From: Halomonas shengliensis
Lineage (GTDB): Bacteria; Pseudomonadota; Gammaproteobacteria; Pseudomonadales; Halomonadaceae
Direction of reading: 5' to 3'
NCBI RefSeq assembly: GCF_900104135.1
Contig: NZ_FNIV01000008.1
Coordinates: forward strand, 101,667 to 165,666
Length of the DNA stretch: 64,000 nt
The position numbers and the translations under genes are program-made. Positions 19,410 through 33,582 of the stretch are shown here, piece after piece. Position 1 is the stretch's first letter. Each line of letters starts with the position of its first letter. The notes under the pieces are model-generated. The model was not told the origin of the DNA and searched no databases. It worked only from the letters and a program-made list of their open reading frames with translations.

Positions 19410-19449
19410 CGCCAAAGGGCAAGAGGCAAGCCAGCCTCATCCCAAACAA

Positions 19450-19488
19450 AAGGAGCAAGCCAAGGGGTTCCCTTGAAGCTTGCTCCTT
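19450..19488. terminator. Long bidirectional hairpin between convergent rarA and lolA
   Basis: AAGGAGCAAGC pairs with GCTTGCTCCTT. The loop itself folds, CAAGGG with CCCTTG around GTT, so almost the whole 39 bases are paired. AAC and AAA upstream and TTG downstream give modest U-tracts on either strand. Confidence 0.85.
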
Positions 19489-19512
19489 GTGCCTTGCAGC
19501 TGGCCGCAGGCC

Positions 19513-20142
19513 TCAGTACGTGTCGCGGATCACATCGGTGCCCTCCGGCACCTCGAGGGTGAAGCGCGCGTCGTCGATCGCGGCGTTCATCTCGACCTCG
19601 CTGAAGGCGATGGCGGTGCGCTGGCCGGTGCTGTCCAGCATCTCCAGGCCCCGTAGTTGCTCGCCGCGGAAGGTCATGGTCAGCGTCTCGAAGAGCGTAT
19701 CGGCGTCCTTCGGCTGCAGGGTAAAGCGCTCGGCGCTGCCCTGCTGGCTGCGGCGGACCTCGAAGCTCGCCACCAGCTCGTCGGCGCTGCCGGAGAGCAG
19801 CAGCGCCGGGGTGTGGGTCACCCGCTGGTCCAGCGCCTGCACGGTGGCCTGCTCCAGGTCCGGGTCGTAGAGGGTGACCTCCTCGCCGTCGGAGACCACC
19901 AGCTGCCGATAGGGGGCGTCCACCTCCCAGCGGAACTTGCCGGGCCGCGACAGCCACATGGTGCCCCGCGCCTCCTGCAGGCGGTCGCCGCCGGCATCGA
20001 GGATCTGCTGCTCGAAGTCGGCCTGGTAGGTCTCGAGCGGCTCCAGCAGCCGGGTCAGGCGCTCGGCGCCTTCGCTGGCCAGCGCCGAGAGCGGCATGGC
20101 GAGGCCCAGGGCGAGGGCGGCAAGGGTCGTCTTCACTGTCAT
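19513..20142 (-). CDS. lolA: Outer-membrane lipoprotein carrier protein LolA
   Basis: 209 residues. It is the periplasmic chaperone that carries lipoproteins from LolCDE to LolB. A clear signal peptide (MTVKTTLAALALGLAMPLSALAS) is followed by LEPLETYQADFEQQI and RGTMWLSRPGKFRWEVDAPY, which are characteristic LolA segments, then LYDPDLEQATVQ. The ATG at 20142 with GGGAG upstream was chosen over a longer frame that lacks the signal at its start. It follows ftsK by 134 bases on the same strand, as in many gammaproteobacteria. Confidence 0.95.
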   Translation of the reverse strand: MTVKTTLAALALGLAMPLSALASEGAERLTRLLEPLETYQADFEQQILDAGGDRLQEARGTMWLSRPGKFRWEVDAPYRQLVVSDGEEVTLYDPDLEQATVQALDQRVTHTPALLLSGSADELVASFEVRRSQQGSAERFTLQPKDADTLFETLTMTFRGEQLRGLEMLDSTGQRTAIAFSEVEMNAAIDDARFTLEVPEGTDVIRDTY

Positions 20143-20275
20143 CTCTGTCTCCCTGAAGGGGTCGGTCGTCCTGACCCTCGGACCGCGGCGCCGCCGGCGG
20201 GTTGCGGAGCGGCCGGCGGGTTCACGGTGGTTGCAAGGTCGCGGGCCAGCCGTCGCCGCAAGGCGACAGCGTCGA

Positions 20276-23368
<3,093 letters not shown>

Positions 23369-23516
23369 CTGGTCATCCCCCTTGCGCCACGCCTGGCGCC
23401 TTGCGAATGCGTGGCGCCAATCATACCGAGCGCGGCCGCCGCATCACAGTGGCCAGCGCTTGAGCGCCGCCCTCGCCGCCGGCACACTGGAGCCATCGTC
23501 GCAAGGATGCCCTGCC

Positions 23517-24290
23517 ATGCTGCCCTGGCTGCCCCCCTTCCCCGTGCACTTCCCGCCCGTGGAGGAGGCCCTTGGCGACCCCGATGGCCTGCTCGCCGCC
23601 GGTGGCGCCCTCACCCCCGAGTGGCTGCTGGCCGCCTACCGCCGTGGCATCTTCCCCTGGTACGGCGACGACCAGCCGATCCTGTGGTGGAGCCCCGACC
23701 CGCGCATGGTGCTGCGCCCGGAGGAGCTGCGGGTGCGCCGCAGCCTGGCCAAGCGACTGCGCAACGCCGGCTTTCGCGTCACCGCCGATCGCGCCTTCGA
23801 TGCCGTGGTGGCAGCCTGCGCCGGGCCACGCGATGGCCAGCCCGGCACCTGGATCACCGAGGCGATGCGCCAGGCCTACGGCCACCTGCACGCCCTGGGC
23901 GCCGCCCACTCGGTGGAGGTGTGGCGCGGCGAGCGCCTGGTGGGCGGGCTCTACGGCGTGGCCCTGGGGCCGGTGTTCTTCGGCGAGTCGATGTTCTCGC
24001 GGGAGCCGGACGCCTCCAAGGTGGCGCTGGTGCGGCTGGCCCGAGCCATGGCGAGCGGCGGTGGCCGGCTGATCGACTGCCAGATGCATACCGCTCACCT
24101 GGCCAGCCTGGGCGCCCGGGACATCGCCCGGGAGGCCTTCATCGGCTATCTTGAAGAGTGGCTGGGCCGCCCCGACGAGAACGCCACGTCGACGGATCGC
24201 TTCCTGCCGGCCTGCTGGTCCTTCGCATCCCTCGAGGATCCGCCAGCCCCAATGACCGAACGCCCTGAGCCAGGGAGAGAGCCACCGTGA
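23517..24290 (+). CDS. aat: Leucyl/phenylalanyl-tRNA-protein transferase Aat
   Basis: 257 residues. It adds Leu or Phe from tRNA to proteins with N-terminal Lys or Arg and so creates N-degrons. Family motifs are MLPWLPPFPVHFPPVEEAL, GLLAAGGALTPEWLLAAYRRGIFPWY, LWWSPDPRMVL, ESMFSREPDASKVAL and IDCQMHTAHLASLGA. The start at 23517 is preceded by AAGGA and matches family N-termini; the 67 upstream codons of the longer frame overlap ftsK on the other strand. Its stop overlaps the GTG start of bpt, so both N-end rule transferases are co-translated. Confidence 0.96.
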   Translation: MLPWLPPFPVHFPPVEEALGDPDGLLAAGGALTPEWLLAAYRRGIFPWYGDDQPILWWSPDPRMVLRPEELRVRRSLAKRLRNAGFRVTADRAFDAVVAACAGPRDGQPGTWITEAMRQAYGHLHALGAAHSVEVWRGERLVGGLYGVALGPVFFGESMFSREPDASKVALVRLARAMASGGGRLIDCQMHTAHLASLGARDIAREAFIGYLEEWLGRPDENATSTDRFLPACWSFASLEDPPAPMTERPEPGREPP

Positions 24291-25024
24291 GCAGCAACAC
24301 CCCCCGCCAGCCGACCCGGGACCTGCGCTTCTTCCTCACCGTGCCCCACGCCTGCAGCTACCTCCCCGGGCGCGAGGCCACCACGCTCTTCCTCGATCCT
24401 CAGGAGTCACCCGGCCAGGGCGTCTACGATGCCCTGGCGCTGCTCGGCTTCCGGCGCAGCGGGCGCCACCTCTATCGGCCCCACTGCGAGGGCTGCAGCG
24501 CCTGCATCTCGGTGCGCATCCCGGTGGCGGAGTTCACCCCCAGCCGCACCCAGCGGCGCCTGGCCAGGCGTAACGCCGACCTGACCCGGCACCTGCGCCC
24601 GGCGATCTTCGACCCCGAGCACTACGCCCTCTATGCGCGCTACATCCGCACCCGCCATGCCGACGGCGACATGTACCCGCCGAGCCACGAGCAGTACCGC
24701 ACCTTCCTGACCCTCGACCAGCCCTATGCGCGGCTACTGGAGCTGCGCCAGGCAGGACAGCTGGTGGCGGTCTCGGCCTTCGACCAGCTCGAGCACGGCC
24801 TCTCGGCGATCTACACCTTCTTCGACCCGGACCCCGCCTGGGAGCGCCGCTCGCTGGGCACCTTCGCGGTGCTCACCCTGGTGGAGTTGGCCCGGCGACG
24901 CGGCCTGCCCCACGTCTACCTGGGCTACTGGATCCGCGAATGCCGCAAGATGGCCTACAAGCAGGCCTTCCAGCCGCTGGAACGGCTGGAGGGGCGCCAC
25001 TGGCGGCGACTGATTCCCACCTGA
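24287..25024 (+). CDS. bpt: Aspartate/glutamate leucyltransferase Bpt
   Basis: 245 residues, GTG start. Bpt transfers Leu to proteins with N-terminal Asp or Glu, marking them for ClpS/ClpAP. It belongs to the ATE1-like family: HACSYLPGREATTLFLDPQ near the N-terminus, HCEGCSACISVRIPV with clustered cysteines, and in the C-terminal GNAT-like half SAIYTFFDPDPAWERRSLGTFAVL, YLGYWIRECRKMAYK. The start codon GTG at 24287 overlaps the aat TGA by four bases. An arginyltransferase cannot be excluded by sequence alone, but bacterial members next to aat are normally leucyltransferases. Confidence 0.92.
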   Translation: MSSNTPRQPTRDLRFFLTVPHACSYLPGREATTLFLDPQESPGQGVYDALALLGFRRSGRHLYRPHCEGCSACISVRIPVAEFTPSRTQRRLARRNADLTRHLRPAIFDPEHYALYARYIRTRHADGDMYPPSHEQYRTFLTLDQPYARLLELRQAGQLVAVSAFDQLEHGLSAIYTFFDPDPAWERRSLGTFAVLTLVELARRRGLPHVYLGYWIRECRKMAYKQAFQPLERLEGRHWRRLIPT

Positions 25025-25070
25025 GGCAATCGCCTGGCCCTCGCCGCAGGCCTATACCATCTACCCAAAA

Positions 25071-25310
25071 GGCGATAGCGAAAGGCGCCGGGGACAGGTC
25101 GTAGAGGGGGTCCTATGCCAGGGGTGAGGAGCATGGCTCTGAACGGGCTGGCCAGGGATGGCCAGCACCGGCCCTGCAAGCGGAGCAGGAAACGAGAGCG
25201 CCGCAGGGCATCGGTAGCGTACAGGGAGGTATTCACAGCGCCCCATCGACGGTCCGGCGCTCCGGGGCCTGTCGCCGGGAAAGCCTTGAGCGGTACTTCC
25301 ATCTGCGATA
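25071..25310 (+). repeat. Interspersed structured repeat, copy B (long form)
   Basis: It begins near GATAGCGAAAGGCGCCGGGG and ends near CCATCTGCGATAG, with the palindromic core at 25085-25278. Compared with short copies it has about 85 extra bases in hairpin 1, topped by GCTGGCC and GGCCAGC around the loop AGGGAT. Hairpin 2 is TAC/GTA around AGGGAG (25220-25231). It fills most of the 376-base gap between bpt and infA, in the same orientation as both. A start-to-stop reading frame crosses it, but see the finding on repeat-borne frames. Confidence 0.87.
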
Positions 25311-25400
25311 GCCCTGGCCCTTTCTTTGCCTTGCCGGTCGGCATGCGGCACAATATCGCGCTATTCTTGTACGTCTCACCCACAGCGAGGAAACGCCTAT

Positions 25401-25619
25401 ATGGCACGTGAAGACCATATCGAGATGGAAGGCGTCGTCGTCGACACCCTTCCCAACACCACCTTCCGCGTCGAGCTCGAGAACGGCCACGTGGTCACCG
25501 CGCATATCTCCGGCAAGATGCGCAAGAACTACATCCGCATCCTCACCGGCGACAAGGTCAAGGTCGAGCTGACTCCCTACGACCTGACCAAGGGCCGCAT
25601 CGTCTACCGCTCCCGCTGA
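25401..25619 (+). CDS. infA: Translation initiation factor IF-1
   Basis: 72 residues, one S1/OB-fold domain: [51 protein letters not shown], then [11 protein letters not shown]. This is the full standard length. IF-1 binds the 30S A-site during initiation. The ATG at 25401 has GAGGAAA nine to fifteen bases upstream. The neighbourhood (clpA-infA-aat) is conserved in E. coli and Pseudomonas. The promoter probably lies between the repeat and the start, near the AT-richer stretch at 25345-25375. Confidence 0.98.
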   Translation: MAREDHIEMEGVVVDTLPNTTFRVELENGHVVTAHISGKMRKNYIRILTGDKVKVELTPYDLTKGRIVYRSR

Positions 25620-25660
25620 TCCCCGCGGTCGAGCCCTCCCCTCCGCGACGCCTGCCCCGA

Positions 25661-25700
25661 CACGACAACGCCCCGTCTCTCGACAGGGCGCTGTGTCGTG
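25661..25700. terminator. Hairpin between convergent infA and clpA
   Basis: CACGACA pairs with TGTCGTG, and inside it GCCC pairs with GGGC. It lies 41 bases after infA and 29 bases before the end of clpA. There is no long T-run on either strand, so efficiency is uncertain. Confidence 0.65.
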
Positions 25701-25729
25701 GGTGAATGGCGGGCACGGGCCCGCCGCCG

Positions 25730-28003
25730 TCAGGGCGCGTCGGCCATCTCCGACTCGGTGGCGAGGTGCAGCTCGCCCGCCTCCACGCTGACGTGGACCA
25801 CGCCGCCATGCTCGGAGAGCTCGCCGAACAGGATCATCTCCGCCAGCGGCTTCTTGAGCTTCTCCTGGATCAGGCGTGCCATGGGGCGAGCCCCCATGTC
25901 CGGATCGTAGCCCTTCTCCGCCAGCCAGGCCCGCGCCGCCTCGTCGACATCGAGCTGCACGCGCTTCTCGTCGAGCTGAGCCTGCAGCTCCACCAGGAAC
26001 TTGTCCACCACGCTGCGCACCACCGAACCGGGCAGCGCATGGAACTGGATGATGCCGTCCAGGCGGTTGCGGAACTCCGGCGAGAAGGTCTTGCGGATCA
26101 CCTCCATGGCGTCCGTGGAGTGGTCCTGGGTCTGGAAGCCGATGGAGCGCCGCGTGGCCTGCTCGACCCCGGCGTTGGAGGTCATGATCAAGATCACGTG
26201 GCGGAAGTCCGCCTCGCGGCCGTTGTTATCGGTGAGCCGGCCGTGGTCCATCACCTGCAGCAGCAGGTTGAAGACCTCGGGGTGCGCCTTCTCGATCTCG
26301 TCCAGCAGCAGCACGCAGTGCGGGTGCTTGGTGATCGCCTCGGTGAGCAGGCCACCCTGGTCATAGCCCACATAACCCGGGGGGGCGCCGATCAGCCGCG
26401 AGACCGTATGGCGCTCCATGTACTCGGACATGTCGAAGCGCACCAGCTCGATGCCCATGATATGGGAGAGCTGGCGGGCCACCTCGGTCTTGCCCACCCC
26501 GGTGGGGCCGGCGAACAGGAAGCTGCCCACCGGCTTGTCCGGCGACTTGAGCCCGGCCCGGGAGAGCTTGATCGCCGCCGAGAGGCTGTCGATCGCCTCG
26601 TCCTGGCCGAACACCAGCATCTTGAGGTCGCGATCGAGGTTCTCCAGAAGCTTGCGGTCGGAGCTGGAGACGCTCTTCGGCGGGATGCGCGCGATGGAGG
26701 CTACCACCGCCTCGACCTGGTCGGTGTCGATGGTGTCGACGCGCACCTCCGGCGGCAGCAGGCGCTGGTGGGCGCCGGCCTCGTCGATCACGTCGATCGC
26801 CTTGTCGGGGAGGTGACGGTCGTTGATGTAGCGATCCGCCAGCCGCGCCGCGCTCTCCAGGGCGCCGTCGGTGTACTTGAGCTGGTGATGCTCCTCGAAG
26901 CGCGAACGCAACCCCTTGAGGATGCGGATGGTGTCATCCACCGAGGGTGCCGGCACGTCGACCTTCTGGAAGCGGCGTGCCAGGGCACGATCCTTCTCGA
27001 AGATGCCGCGATACTCCTGGAAGGTGGTGGAGCCGATGCAGCGCAGCTCGCCCGAGGAGAGCAGCGGCTTGAGCAGGTTGGAGGCGTCCATCACCCCGCC
27101 GGAGGCAGCCCCGGCACCGATCACGGTGTGGATCTCGTCGATGAAGAGGATGGCGTTCTGCTGCTTGCGCAGCTCGGCAAGCAGCGCCTTGAGGCGCTTC
27201 TCGAAGTCGCCACGGTACTTGGTGCCGGCCAGCAGCGCGCCCATGTCCAGGGAGTAGACCACGGCGTCGCCGATCACCTCGGGCACGTCCTCCTCGACGA
27301 TGCGCTTGGCCAGGCCCTCGGCGATGGCGGTCTTGCCGACGCCGGCCTCGCCCACCAGCAGCGGGTTGTTCTTGCGCCGCCGGGCCAGGATCTGCACCAC
27401 CCGCTCGAGCTCGTGCTCACGACCGATCAGCGGGTCGATCTTGCCCATGCGGGCCTGCTCGTTGAGGTTGGTGGCGTAGCCGGTCAGCGGGTTGGAGGCC
27501 GTCTCGCCGCCCTCCTCGGCCTCCTCGGAGTCGCTCGCCGCGGAGGACGGCGCCTGGTCATGCCCGGCGACCTTGGAGATGCCATGGGCGATGTAGTTGA
27601 CGGCGTCCACCCGCGCCACGTTCTGCTGCTTGAGGAAGTAGACCGCCTGGCTCTCCTGCTCGGAGAAGATCGCCACCAGCACGTTGGCGCCGGTCACCTC
27701 GCTCTTGCCGGAGGACTGCACGTGGAAGACCGCGCGCTGCAGCACGCGCTGGAAGCCCAGGGTCGGCTGGGTCTCGCGGTCGGCCTGATCCTCGGGGATC
27801 AGCGGCGTGGTGGAGTTGATGAAGTCCTGCAGGTCGGACCGCAGCTTGTCGAGGTTGGCCCCGCAGGCGCGCAGCACGTCCGCCGCGGAGGCGTTGTCGA
27901 GCAGCGCCAGCAGCAGGTGCTCCACGGTCATGAACTCGTGACGCTTGGAGCGCGCCACGGTGAAGGCCGTGTTCAGGGTCAGTTCAAGTTCTTTGCTCAG
28001 CAT
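25730..28003 (-). CDS. clpA: ATP-dependent Clp protease ATP-binding subunit ClpA
   Basis: 757 residues, the AAA+ unfoldase that feeds ClpP. Residues 1-140 form the double Clp N-domain that binds ClpS. D1 has Walker A in [18 protein letters not shown], and D2 has [15 protein letters not shown]. An IGL-like loop for ClpP docking is present as [10 protein letters not shown]. The ORF extends 78 codons upstream, but the conserved start is [11 protein letters not shown] at 28003, preceded by AAGGGGA. clpS lies 142 bases upstream on the same strand, so adaptor and unfoldase are likely co-expressed. Confidence 0.97.
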   Translation of the reverse strand: MLSKELELTLNTAFTVARSKRHEFMTVEHLLLALLDNASAADVLRACGANLDKLRSDLQDFINSTTPLIPEDQADRETQPTLGFQRVLQRAVFHVQSSGKSEVTGANVLVAIFSEQESQAVYFLKQQNVARVDAVNYIAHGISKVAGHDQAPSSAASDSEEAEEGGETASNPLTGYATNLNEQARMGKIDPLIGREHELERVVQILARRRKNNPLLVGEAGVGKTAIAEGLAKRIVEEDVPEVIGDAVVYSLDMGALLAGTKYRGDFEKRLKALLAELRKQQNAILFIDEIHTVIGAGAASGGVMDASNLLKPLLSSGELRCIGSTTFQEYRGIFEKDRALARRFQKVDVPAPSVDDTIRILKGLRSRFEEHHQLKYTDGALESAARLADRYINDRHLPDKAIDVIDEAGAHQRLLPPEVRVDTIDTDQVEAVVASIARIPPKSVSSSDRKLLENLDRDLKMLVFGQDEAIDSLSAAIKLSRAGLKSPDKPVGSFLFAGPTGVGKTEVARQLSHIMGIELVRFDMSEYMERHTVSRLIGAPPGYVGYDQGGLLTEAITKHPHCVLLLDEIEKAHPEVFNLLLQVMDHGRLTDNNGREADFRHVILIMTSNAGVEQATRRSIGFQTQDHSTDAMEVIRKTFSPEFRNRLDGIIQFHALPGSVVRSVVDKFLVELQAQLDEKRVQLDVDEAARAWLAEKGYDPDMGARPMARLIQEKLKKPLAEMILFGELSEHGGVVHVSVEAGELHLATESEMADAP

Positions 28004-28145
28004 GGCAGTCCCCTTCTTGCCGCCCAGGGCGTTGCGTCGGATCTTTTCGGGTCCGGCATCATCAACATCGGGCACAAACGCCGCCGTTGCAAGCTCGCCA
28101 GCCAACGGCAGCCCGGCGCGGCCCGTCGCGACCATGTCCGGGGAG

Positions 28146-28508
28146 TCAGTCCGCCGCCTCGATGTCGGAGAGCAGCGGGTGCTGACACTCTCTAGCGTAT
28201 TGATTGACCTGATGGCTTTTGGTTTCCGCGATGTCACGGGTGAAGATGCCGCAGATGGCCTTGCCCTGCGTGTGCACCGTCAGCATCACCTGCACCGCGG
28301 TCTCGCTGTCCATGTGGAAGAAGGTCTGCAGCACCTCCACCACGAACTCCATGGGGGTGAAGTCATCGTTGTGCAACACCACCTTGTACATCGGTGGCGT
28401 CGCCAGCTCCGGCTCGGCGGTCTGCACCGCCAGGCCGTCGTCCTCCTCGGTGCCGGGCGGGCGGGTCATCCCGCCGCGTACCGCGCCTGCGAACTCATGC
28501 TCGAACAT
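28146..28508 (-). CDS. clpS: ATP-dependent Clp protease adaptor ClpS
   Basis: 120 residues from the chosen start MFEHEFAG. The folded domain is complete: [21 protein letters not shown] with the Asn-Asp-Asp element that grips N-degron termini, [21 protein letters not shown] with the conserved His, and [19 protein letters not shown]. ClpS hands proteins with N-terminal Leu, Phe, Trp or Tyr to ClpA. The start is ambiguous among Met codons at 28538, 28508 and 28469; none has a strong Shine-Dalgarno. The flexible N-terminus (about 45 residues) is longer than in E. coli. Confidence 0.93.
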   Translation of the reverse strand: MFEHEFAGAVRGGMTRPPGTEEDDGLAVQTAEPELATPPMYKVVLHNDDFTPMEFVVEVLQTFFHMDSETAVQVMLTVHTQGKAICGIFTRDIAETKSHQVNQYARECQHPLLSDIEAAD

Positions 28509-28607
28509 AGGAAATAGGGGTCTCGACTGTGCCGGCATCCCGGGTCCATCCAGCAGGATTGGACGCCTTCGGGCCGGCAGGGTTCAGCGCCCGCCTCAAC
28601 GCAACGA

Positions 28608-28636
28608 CCCCCGCCCGCCGGTTCGGCGGACGGGGG
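28608..28636 (-). terminator. Hairpin downstream of icd
   Basis: CCCCCG/CGGGGG and CCGCCG/CGGCGG form a nearly continuous 12-13-bp stem around GTT with one mismatch. It lies 22 bases after the icd stop on the minus strand. A T-run is not obvious. Confidence 0.7.
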
Positions 28637-28657
28637 CCGGCGATCGGGGGCACGTCG

Positions 28658-29914
<1,257 letters not shown>

Positions 29915-30092
29915 GGCGAACTCCCGTGCTGGTCTGTTCAATGGAGCCGGGAGTATAGCACCGCCCTCCCGAGGGGAGTAAGGAGGCCGGGACATTTGTC
30001 GACAATCCTGCTAGGATCACCCGCCAGCCGGGGAGCCAGCGACGTGACGCGGTCCCCACGCCTCCGCTGTGACCAGAGAGATCAACGCTACC

Positions 30093-32330
30093 ATGTCCAA
30101 AACGCCGAAGATTATCTACACGTTCACCGACGAAGCGCCTGCGCTGGCGACCCACTCGCTGCTGCCGATCATCGACGCCTTCACCGATGCCGCCGGCATC
30201 GAGGTGGAGACTCGCGACATCTCCCTGGCGGCGCGGATCCTCTGCCAGTTCCCCGACTACCTGGGCGACGACAGACGCGTCGAGGACCACCTGGCCGAGC
30301 TGGGCGACCTGGCCAAGACGCCGGAGGCCAACATCATCAAGCTGCCCAACATCAGCGCCTCCATGCCGCAGCTGCGTGCGGCGATCAAGGAGCTGCAGGG
30401 CCAGGGCTACCCGCTGCCGGACTACCCGGACGAGCCGGCAAACGACGAGGAGCGTGACATCAAGGCGCGCTACGACCGGACCAAGGGCAGCGCCGTCAAC
30501 CCGGTGCTGCGCGAGGGTAACTCCGACCGTCGCGCCCCCAAGGCGGTCAAGGAGTACGCCCGCAAGTACCCGCACCACATGGGCGAGTGGAGCCAGGCCT
30601 CACGCACCCATGTCTCGCACATGCACGGCGGCGACTTCTATCACGGCGAGAAGTCGATGACCCTGGATCGCGCCCGCAACGTGAAGATGGAGCTGATCAC
30701 CGCCAGTGGTGAGACCCGGGTGCTCAAGCCCCGCGTCGAGCTGCAGGATGGCGAGGTCATCGACAGCATGTTCATGAGCAAGAAGGCGCTGCTCGCGTTC
30801 TACGAGCGCGAGATCGAGGATGCCCGCAAGACCGGCGTGATGTTCTCGCTGCACGTCAAGGCCACCATGATGAAGGTCTCGCACCCCATCGTTTTCGGCC
30901 ACTGCGTGCGGATGTTCTACAAGGAGGCCTTCGAGAAGCACGGCGCGCTGTTCGACGAGCTGGGCGTCGACGTCAACAACGGCATGGCCAACCTCTACGA
31001 GAAGCTGGACACCCTGCCCGAGGCCCAGCGTGACGAGATCGTCCGCGACCTGCACGCCTGCCACGACGAGCGCCCGGAGCTGGCGATGGTCGACTCGGCA
31101 CGCGGCATCACCAACTTCCACTCGCCCAGCGACGTGATCGTCGACGCCTCGATGCCCGCCATGATCCGCGCCGGCGGCAAGATGTACGGCGCCGATGGTC
31201 GCATGAAGGACGTCAAGGCGGTGATGCCGGAGTCCACCTTCGCCCGCATCTACCAGGAGATGATCAACTTCTGCAAGTGGCACGGCGCCTTCGACCCGGC
31301 CACCATGGGCACCGTGCCCAACGTCGGCCTGATGGCCCAGAAGGCCGAGGAGTACGGCTCCCACGACAAGACCTTCGAGGTGCCGGAGGCCGGGGTGGCC
31401 AACATCACCGACCTGGACACCGGCGAGGTGCTGCTCACCCAGAACGTCGAGGAGGGCGACATCTGGCGCATGTGCCAGGTCAAGGACGCGCCGATCCGCG
31501 ACTGGGTCAAGCTCGCCGTGAACCGCTGCCGCGACTCCGGCATGCCGGCGGTGTTCTGGCTCGACCCCTATCGTCCCCACGAGAACGAGCTGATCAAGAA
31601 GGTCCGCACCTACCTCGCGGAGCACGACACCGAGGGGCTCGACATCCAGATCATGTCCCAGGTGCGCGCCATGCGCTACACCCTGGAGCGCGTGGTGCGC
31701 GGCCTCGACACCATCTCGGTGACCGGCAACATCCTGCGTGACTACCTCACCGACCTCTTCCCGATCCTGGAGCTGGGCACCAGCGCCAAGATGCTCTCCA
31801 TCGTGCCCCTGATGGAGGGTGGCGGCCTGTTCGAGACCGGCGCCGGCGGCTCCGCGCCCAAGCACGTCCAGCAGCTGCTCGAGGAGAACCACCTGCGCTG
31901 GGACAGCCTGGGCGAGTTCCTGGCCCTGGGTGCCTCCCTGGAGCACCTCGCCAAGGCCTTCGACAACGAGCGCGCCGCGCTGATGGCCGACGCACTGGAC
32001 AAGGCCACCGGCCGCTTCCTCGAGGAGAACAAGTCGCCGTCGCGCAAGGTGGGCGAGATCGACAACCGCGGCAGCCACTTCTACCTGGCCCTCTACTGGG
32101 CCGAGGCGCTGGCCGCCCAGGACAAGGACGCCGGCCTCAAGGAGCGCTTCGCCCGCCTGGCCGAGACCCTCGTTGCCAAGGAGGCGACCATCATGGAGGA
32201 GCTCAACGGCGTGCAGGGCCAGCCGGTGGACCTCAAGGGCTACTACCATGCCGACCCGACGCTCGCCCGCTCGGTGATGCGTCCCAGCAAGACCCTCAAC
32301 GAGGCCCTGGCACTGGTCGCCAACGCCTGA
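30093..32330 (+). CDS. idh: Monomeric NADP-dependent isocitrate dehydrogenase (IDH-II)
   Basis: 745 residues. It catalyses the same reaction as Icd but belongs to the unrelated-looking monomeric family of about 740 residues. Characteristic segments are [21 protein letters not shown] at the start, [51 protein letters not shown], and [18 protein letters not shown] near the C-terminus. The ATG at 30093 is chosen over one at 30069 by family alignment. The head-to-head arrangement with icd also occurs in Pseudomonas. The shared intergenic region may allow opposite regulation, but I recognise no operator. Confidence 0.97.
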   Translation: MSKTPKIIYTFTDEAPALATHSLLPIIDAFTDAAGIEVETRDISLAARILCQFPDYLGDDRRVEDHLAELGDLAKTPEANIIKLPNISASMPQLRAAIKELQGQGYPLPDYPDEPANDEERDIKARYDRTKGSAVNPVLREGNSDRRAPKAVKEYARKYPHHMGEWSQASRTHVSHMHGGDFYHGEKSMTLDRARNVKMELITASGETRVLKPRVELQDGEVIDSMFMSKKALLAFYEREIEDARKTGVMFSLHVKATMMKVSHPIVFGHCVRMFYKEAFEKHGALFDELGVDVNNGMANLYEKLDTLPEAQRDEIVRDLHACHDERPELAMVDSARGITNFHSPSDVIVDASMPAMIRAGGKMYGADGRMKDVKAVMPESTFARIYQEMINFCKWHGAFDPATMGTVPNVGLMAQKAEEYGSHDKTFEVPEAGVANITDLDTGEVLLTQNVEEGDIWRMCQVKDAPIRDWVKLAVNRCRDSGMPAVFWLDPYRPHENELIKKVRTYLAEHDTEGLDIQIMSQVRAMRYTLERVVRGLDTISVTGNILRDYLTDLFPILELGTSAKMLSIVPLMEGGGLFETGAGGSAPKHVQQLLEENHLRWDSLGEFLALGASLEHLAKAFDNERAALMADALDKATGRFLEENKSPSRKVGEIDNRGSHFYLALYWAEALAAQDKDAGLKERFARLAETLVAKEATIMEELNGVQGQPVDLKGYYHADPTLARSVMRPSKTLNEALALVANA

Positions 32331-32369
32331 TCCGTCGCCTCGGCGACCGCCGCCTCCGGGCGGCCTTAC

Positions 32370-32403
32370 CGGCTCCCGTCCGCCGCCAGGCAGACGGGAG
32401 CCG
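32370..32403 (+). terminator. Terminator hairpin of the monomeric IDH gene
   Basis: CGGCTCCCGTC pairs perfectly with GACGGGAGCCG, an 11-bp stem, followed by CTGCGTT. It starts 40 bases after the stop. Confidence 0.82.
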
Positions 32404-32456
32404 CTGCGTTATGGCACCGGGCATGGCATAGTGCTCGACATGAAGGGATGCCCGCG

Positions 32457-33074
32457 ATGAACCTCTACCTGCTGCACAAGCCCTACCGCATGCTCTCCCA
32501 GTTCACCGACCCGCGGAGCGAGGACGGCGAACGCCGCGCCACCCTGGCCGACGTGATCGACGTGCCCGGCATCTACCCCGCCGGCCGTCTGGACCACGAC
32601 TCCGAGGGTCTGCTGCTGCTCAGCGACGACGGCGAGCTGATCCACCGCATCAGCCACCCGCGCCACAAGCAGCCCAAGACCTACCGGGTGCAGGTGGAGG
32701 GCGACCCCGATGAGGCCGCCCTGCAGGCGTTGCGCGACGGCGTCGCCCTCAAGGACGGCATGACCCGGCCGGCGAAGGTGCGCCGCCTGGCCCAGAGTGA
32801 CCTGCCCGAGCGCGACCCGCCGGTGGATCCCCGGCGCCACCCGGTCACCACCTGGCTGGAGCTGACCATCACCGAGGGGCGCAACCGCCAGGTGCGGCGC
32901 ATGACCGCTCGGGTGGGCCACCCCACCCTGCGCCTGGTGCGGGTGGCCATCGGCCCCTGGCGGCTCGACGGCCTGGCCCCTGGCGAGTGGCGCCGCGAGA
33001 CGCTGCACGCCCCGCGCCAGCCCCGAGCGAAGAGCGCTCGGCATCCGGCAAGAGGAAAAGGCGGCAGGCGATGA
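32457..33074 (+). CDS. rluE: 23S rRNA pseudouridine synthase RluE-type
   Basis: 205 residues, RsuA family without an S4 domain, as in RluE, which makes pseudouridine 2457. The catalytic Asp46 lies in PAGRLDHDSEGLLLLSDDG. KTYRVQVEG and the C-terminal ITEGRNRQVRRMTARVGHPTLRLVR are further family motifs. A basic tail (RQPRAKSARHPARGKGGRR) extends beyond the fold. The ATG at 32457 is favoured over that at 32448 because AAGGG lies at a suitable distance. The stop overlaps the nudJ start (ATGA). The rluE-nudJ-mnmA-hflD-purB order is conserved in gammaproteobacteria. Confidence 0.92.
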   Translation: MNLYLLHKPYRMLSQFTDPRSEDGERRATLADVIDVPGIYPAGRLDHDSEGLLLLSDDGELIHRISHPRHKQPKTYRVQVEGDPDEAALQALRDGVALKDGMTRPAKVRRLAQSDLPERDPPVDPRRHPVTTWLELTITEGRNRQVRRMTARVGHPTLRLVRVAIGPWRLDGLAPGEWRRETLHAPRQPRAKSARHPARGKGGRR

Positions 33075-33520
33075 GCCGCTGGCACCCCTATGTCACCGTG
33101 GCCTGCGTGGTGGAGCGCGCCGGTGCCTTCCTGATGGTGGAGGAGGAGCGCGGCGGCCCGCAGACGCTGTTCAACCAGCCCGCCGGCCACCTGGAGCCCG
33201 GTGAGCGGATCCGCGACGCCGTGCTGCGCGAGGTAGAGGAGGAGACCGCCTGGCGGGTCGGCATCAGCGACTACCTGGGCATCTACGTCTACCAGGCCCC
33301 GGACGGCAAGACCTTCCATAGCCACGCCTTCCTCGGCATGGCCCTGGCCCATATGGGCAACGCCCTGGACCCGGCGATCCATGCCGTGCACTGGCTGACC
33401 CTGGAGCAGATCGAGGCACTGGAGCGCGATGGGCGGCTGAGAAGCCCCCTGGTGCTGCGCCGCATCCGCGACGCCCTGGCCGGACGCTTCTATCCCATGG
33501 ACGTGATTCACGAACGCTAG
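33071..33520 (+). CDS. nudJ: Nudix hydrolase NudJ (phosphatase NudJ)
   Basis: 149 residues. The Nudix box begins at GHLEPGE and ends REVEEET, giving the G-x5-E-x7-REUxEExGU pattern with Thr in place of the near-final residue. Family features are PYVTVACVVERAGAFLMVEE at the N-terminus and LFNQPAGHLEPGE. NudJ of E. coli hydrolyses nucleoside and thiamine (pyro)phosphates; substrate here is by analogy. The start overlaps the rluE stop by four bases, and the ORF extending upstream inside rluE is not coding. Copy C of the repeat follows before mnmA. Confidence 0.92.
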   Translation: MSRWHPYVTVACVVERAGAFLMVEEERGGPQTLFNQPAGHLEPGERIRDAVLREVEEETAWRVGISDYLGIYVYQAPDGKTFHSHAFLGMALAHMGNALDPAIHAVHWLTLEQIEALERDGRLRSPLVLRRIRDALAGRFYPMDVIHER

Positions 33521-33582
33521 CCGCGCCTCGCGCACGAGCACCGGATCACGAGCCGGCAGGGCTATAGCAGTCAACCATGCGG

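Noticed and set aside
28004..28237. 78-residue N-terminal extension of ClpA
   Set aside because: ClpA family proteins begin at MLSKELE-type sequence, and AAGGGGA precedes that Met. The extension is Arg-rich with no family match.
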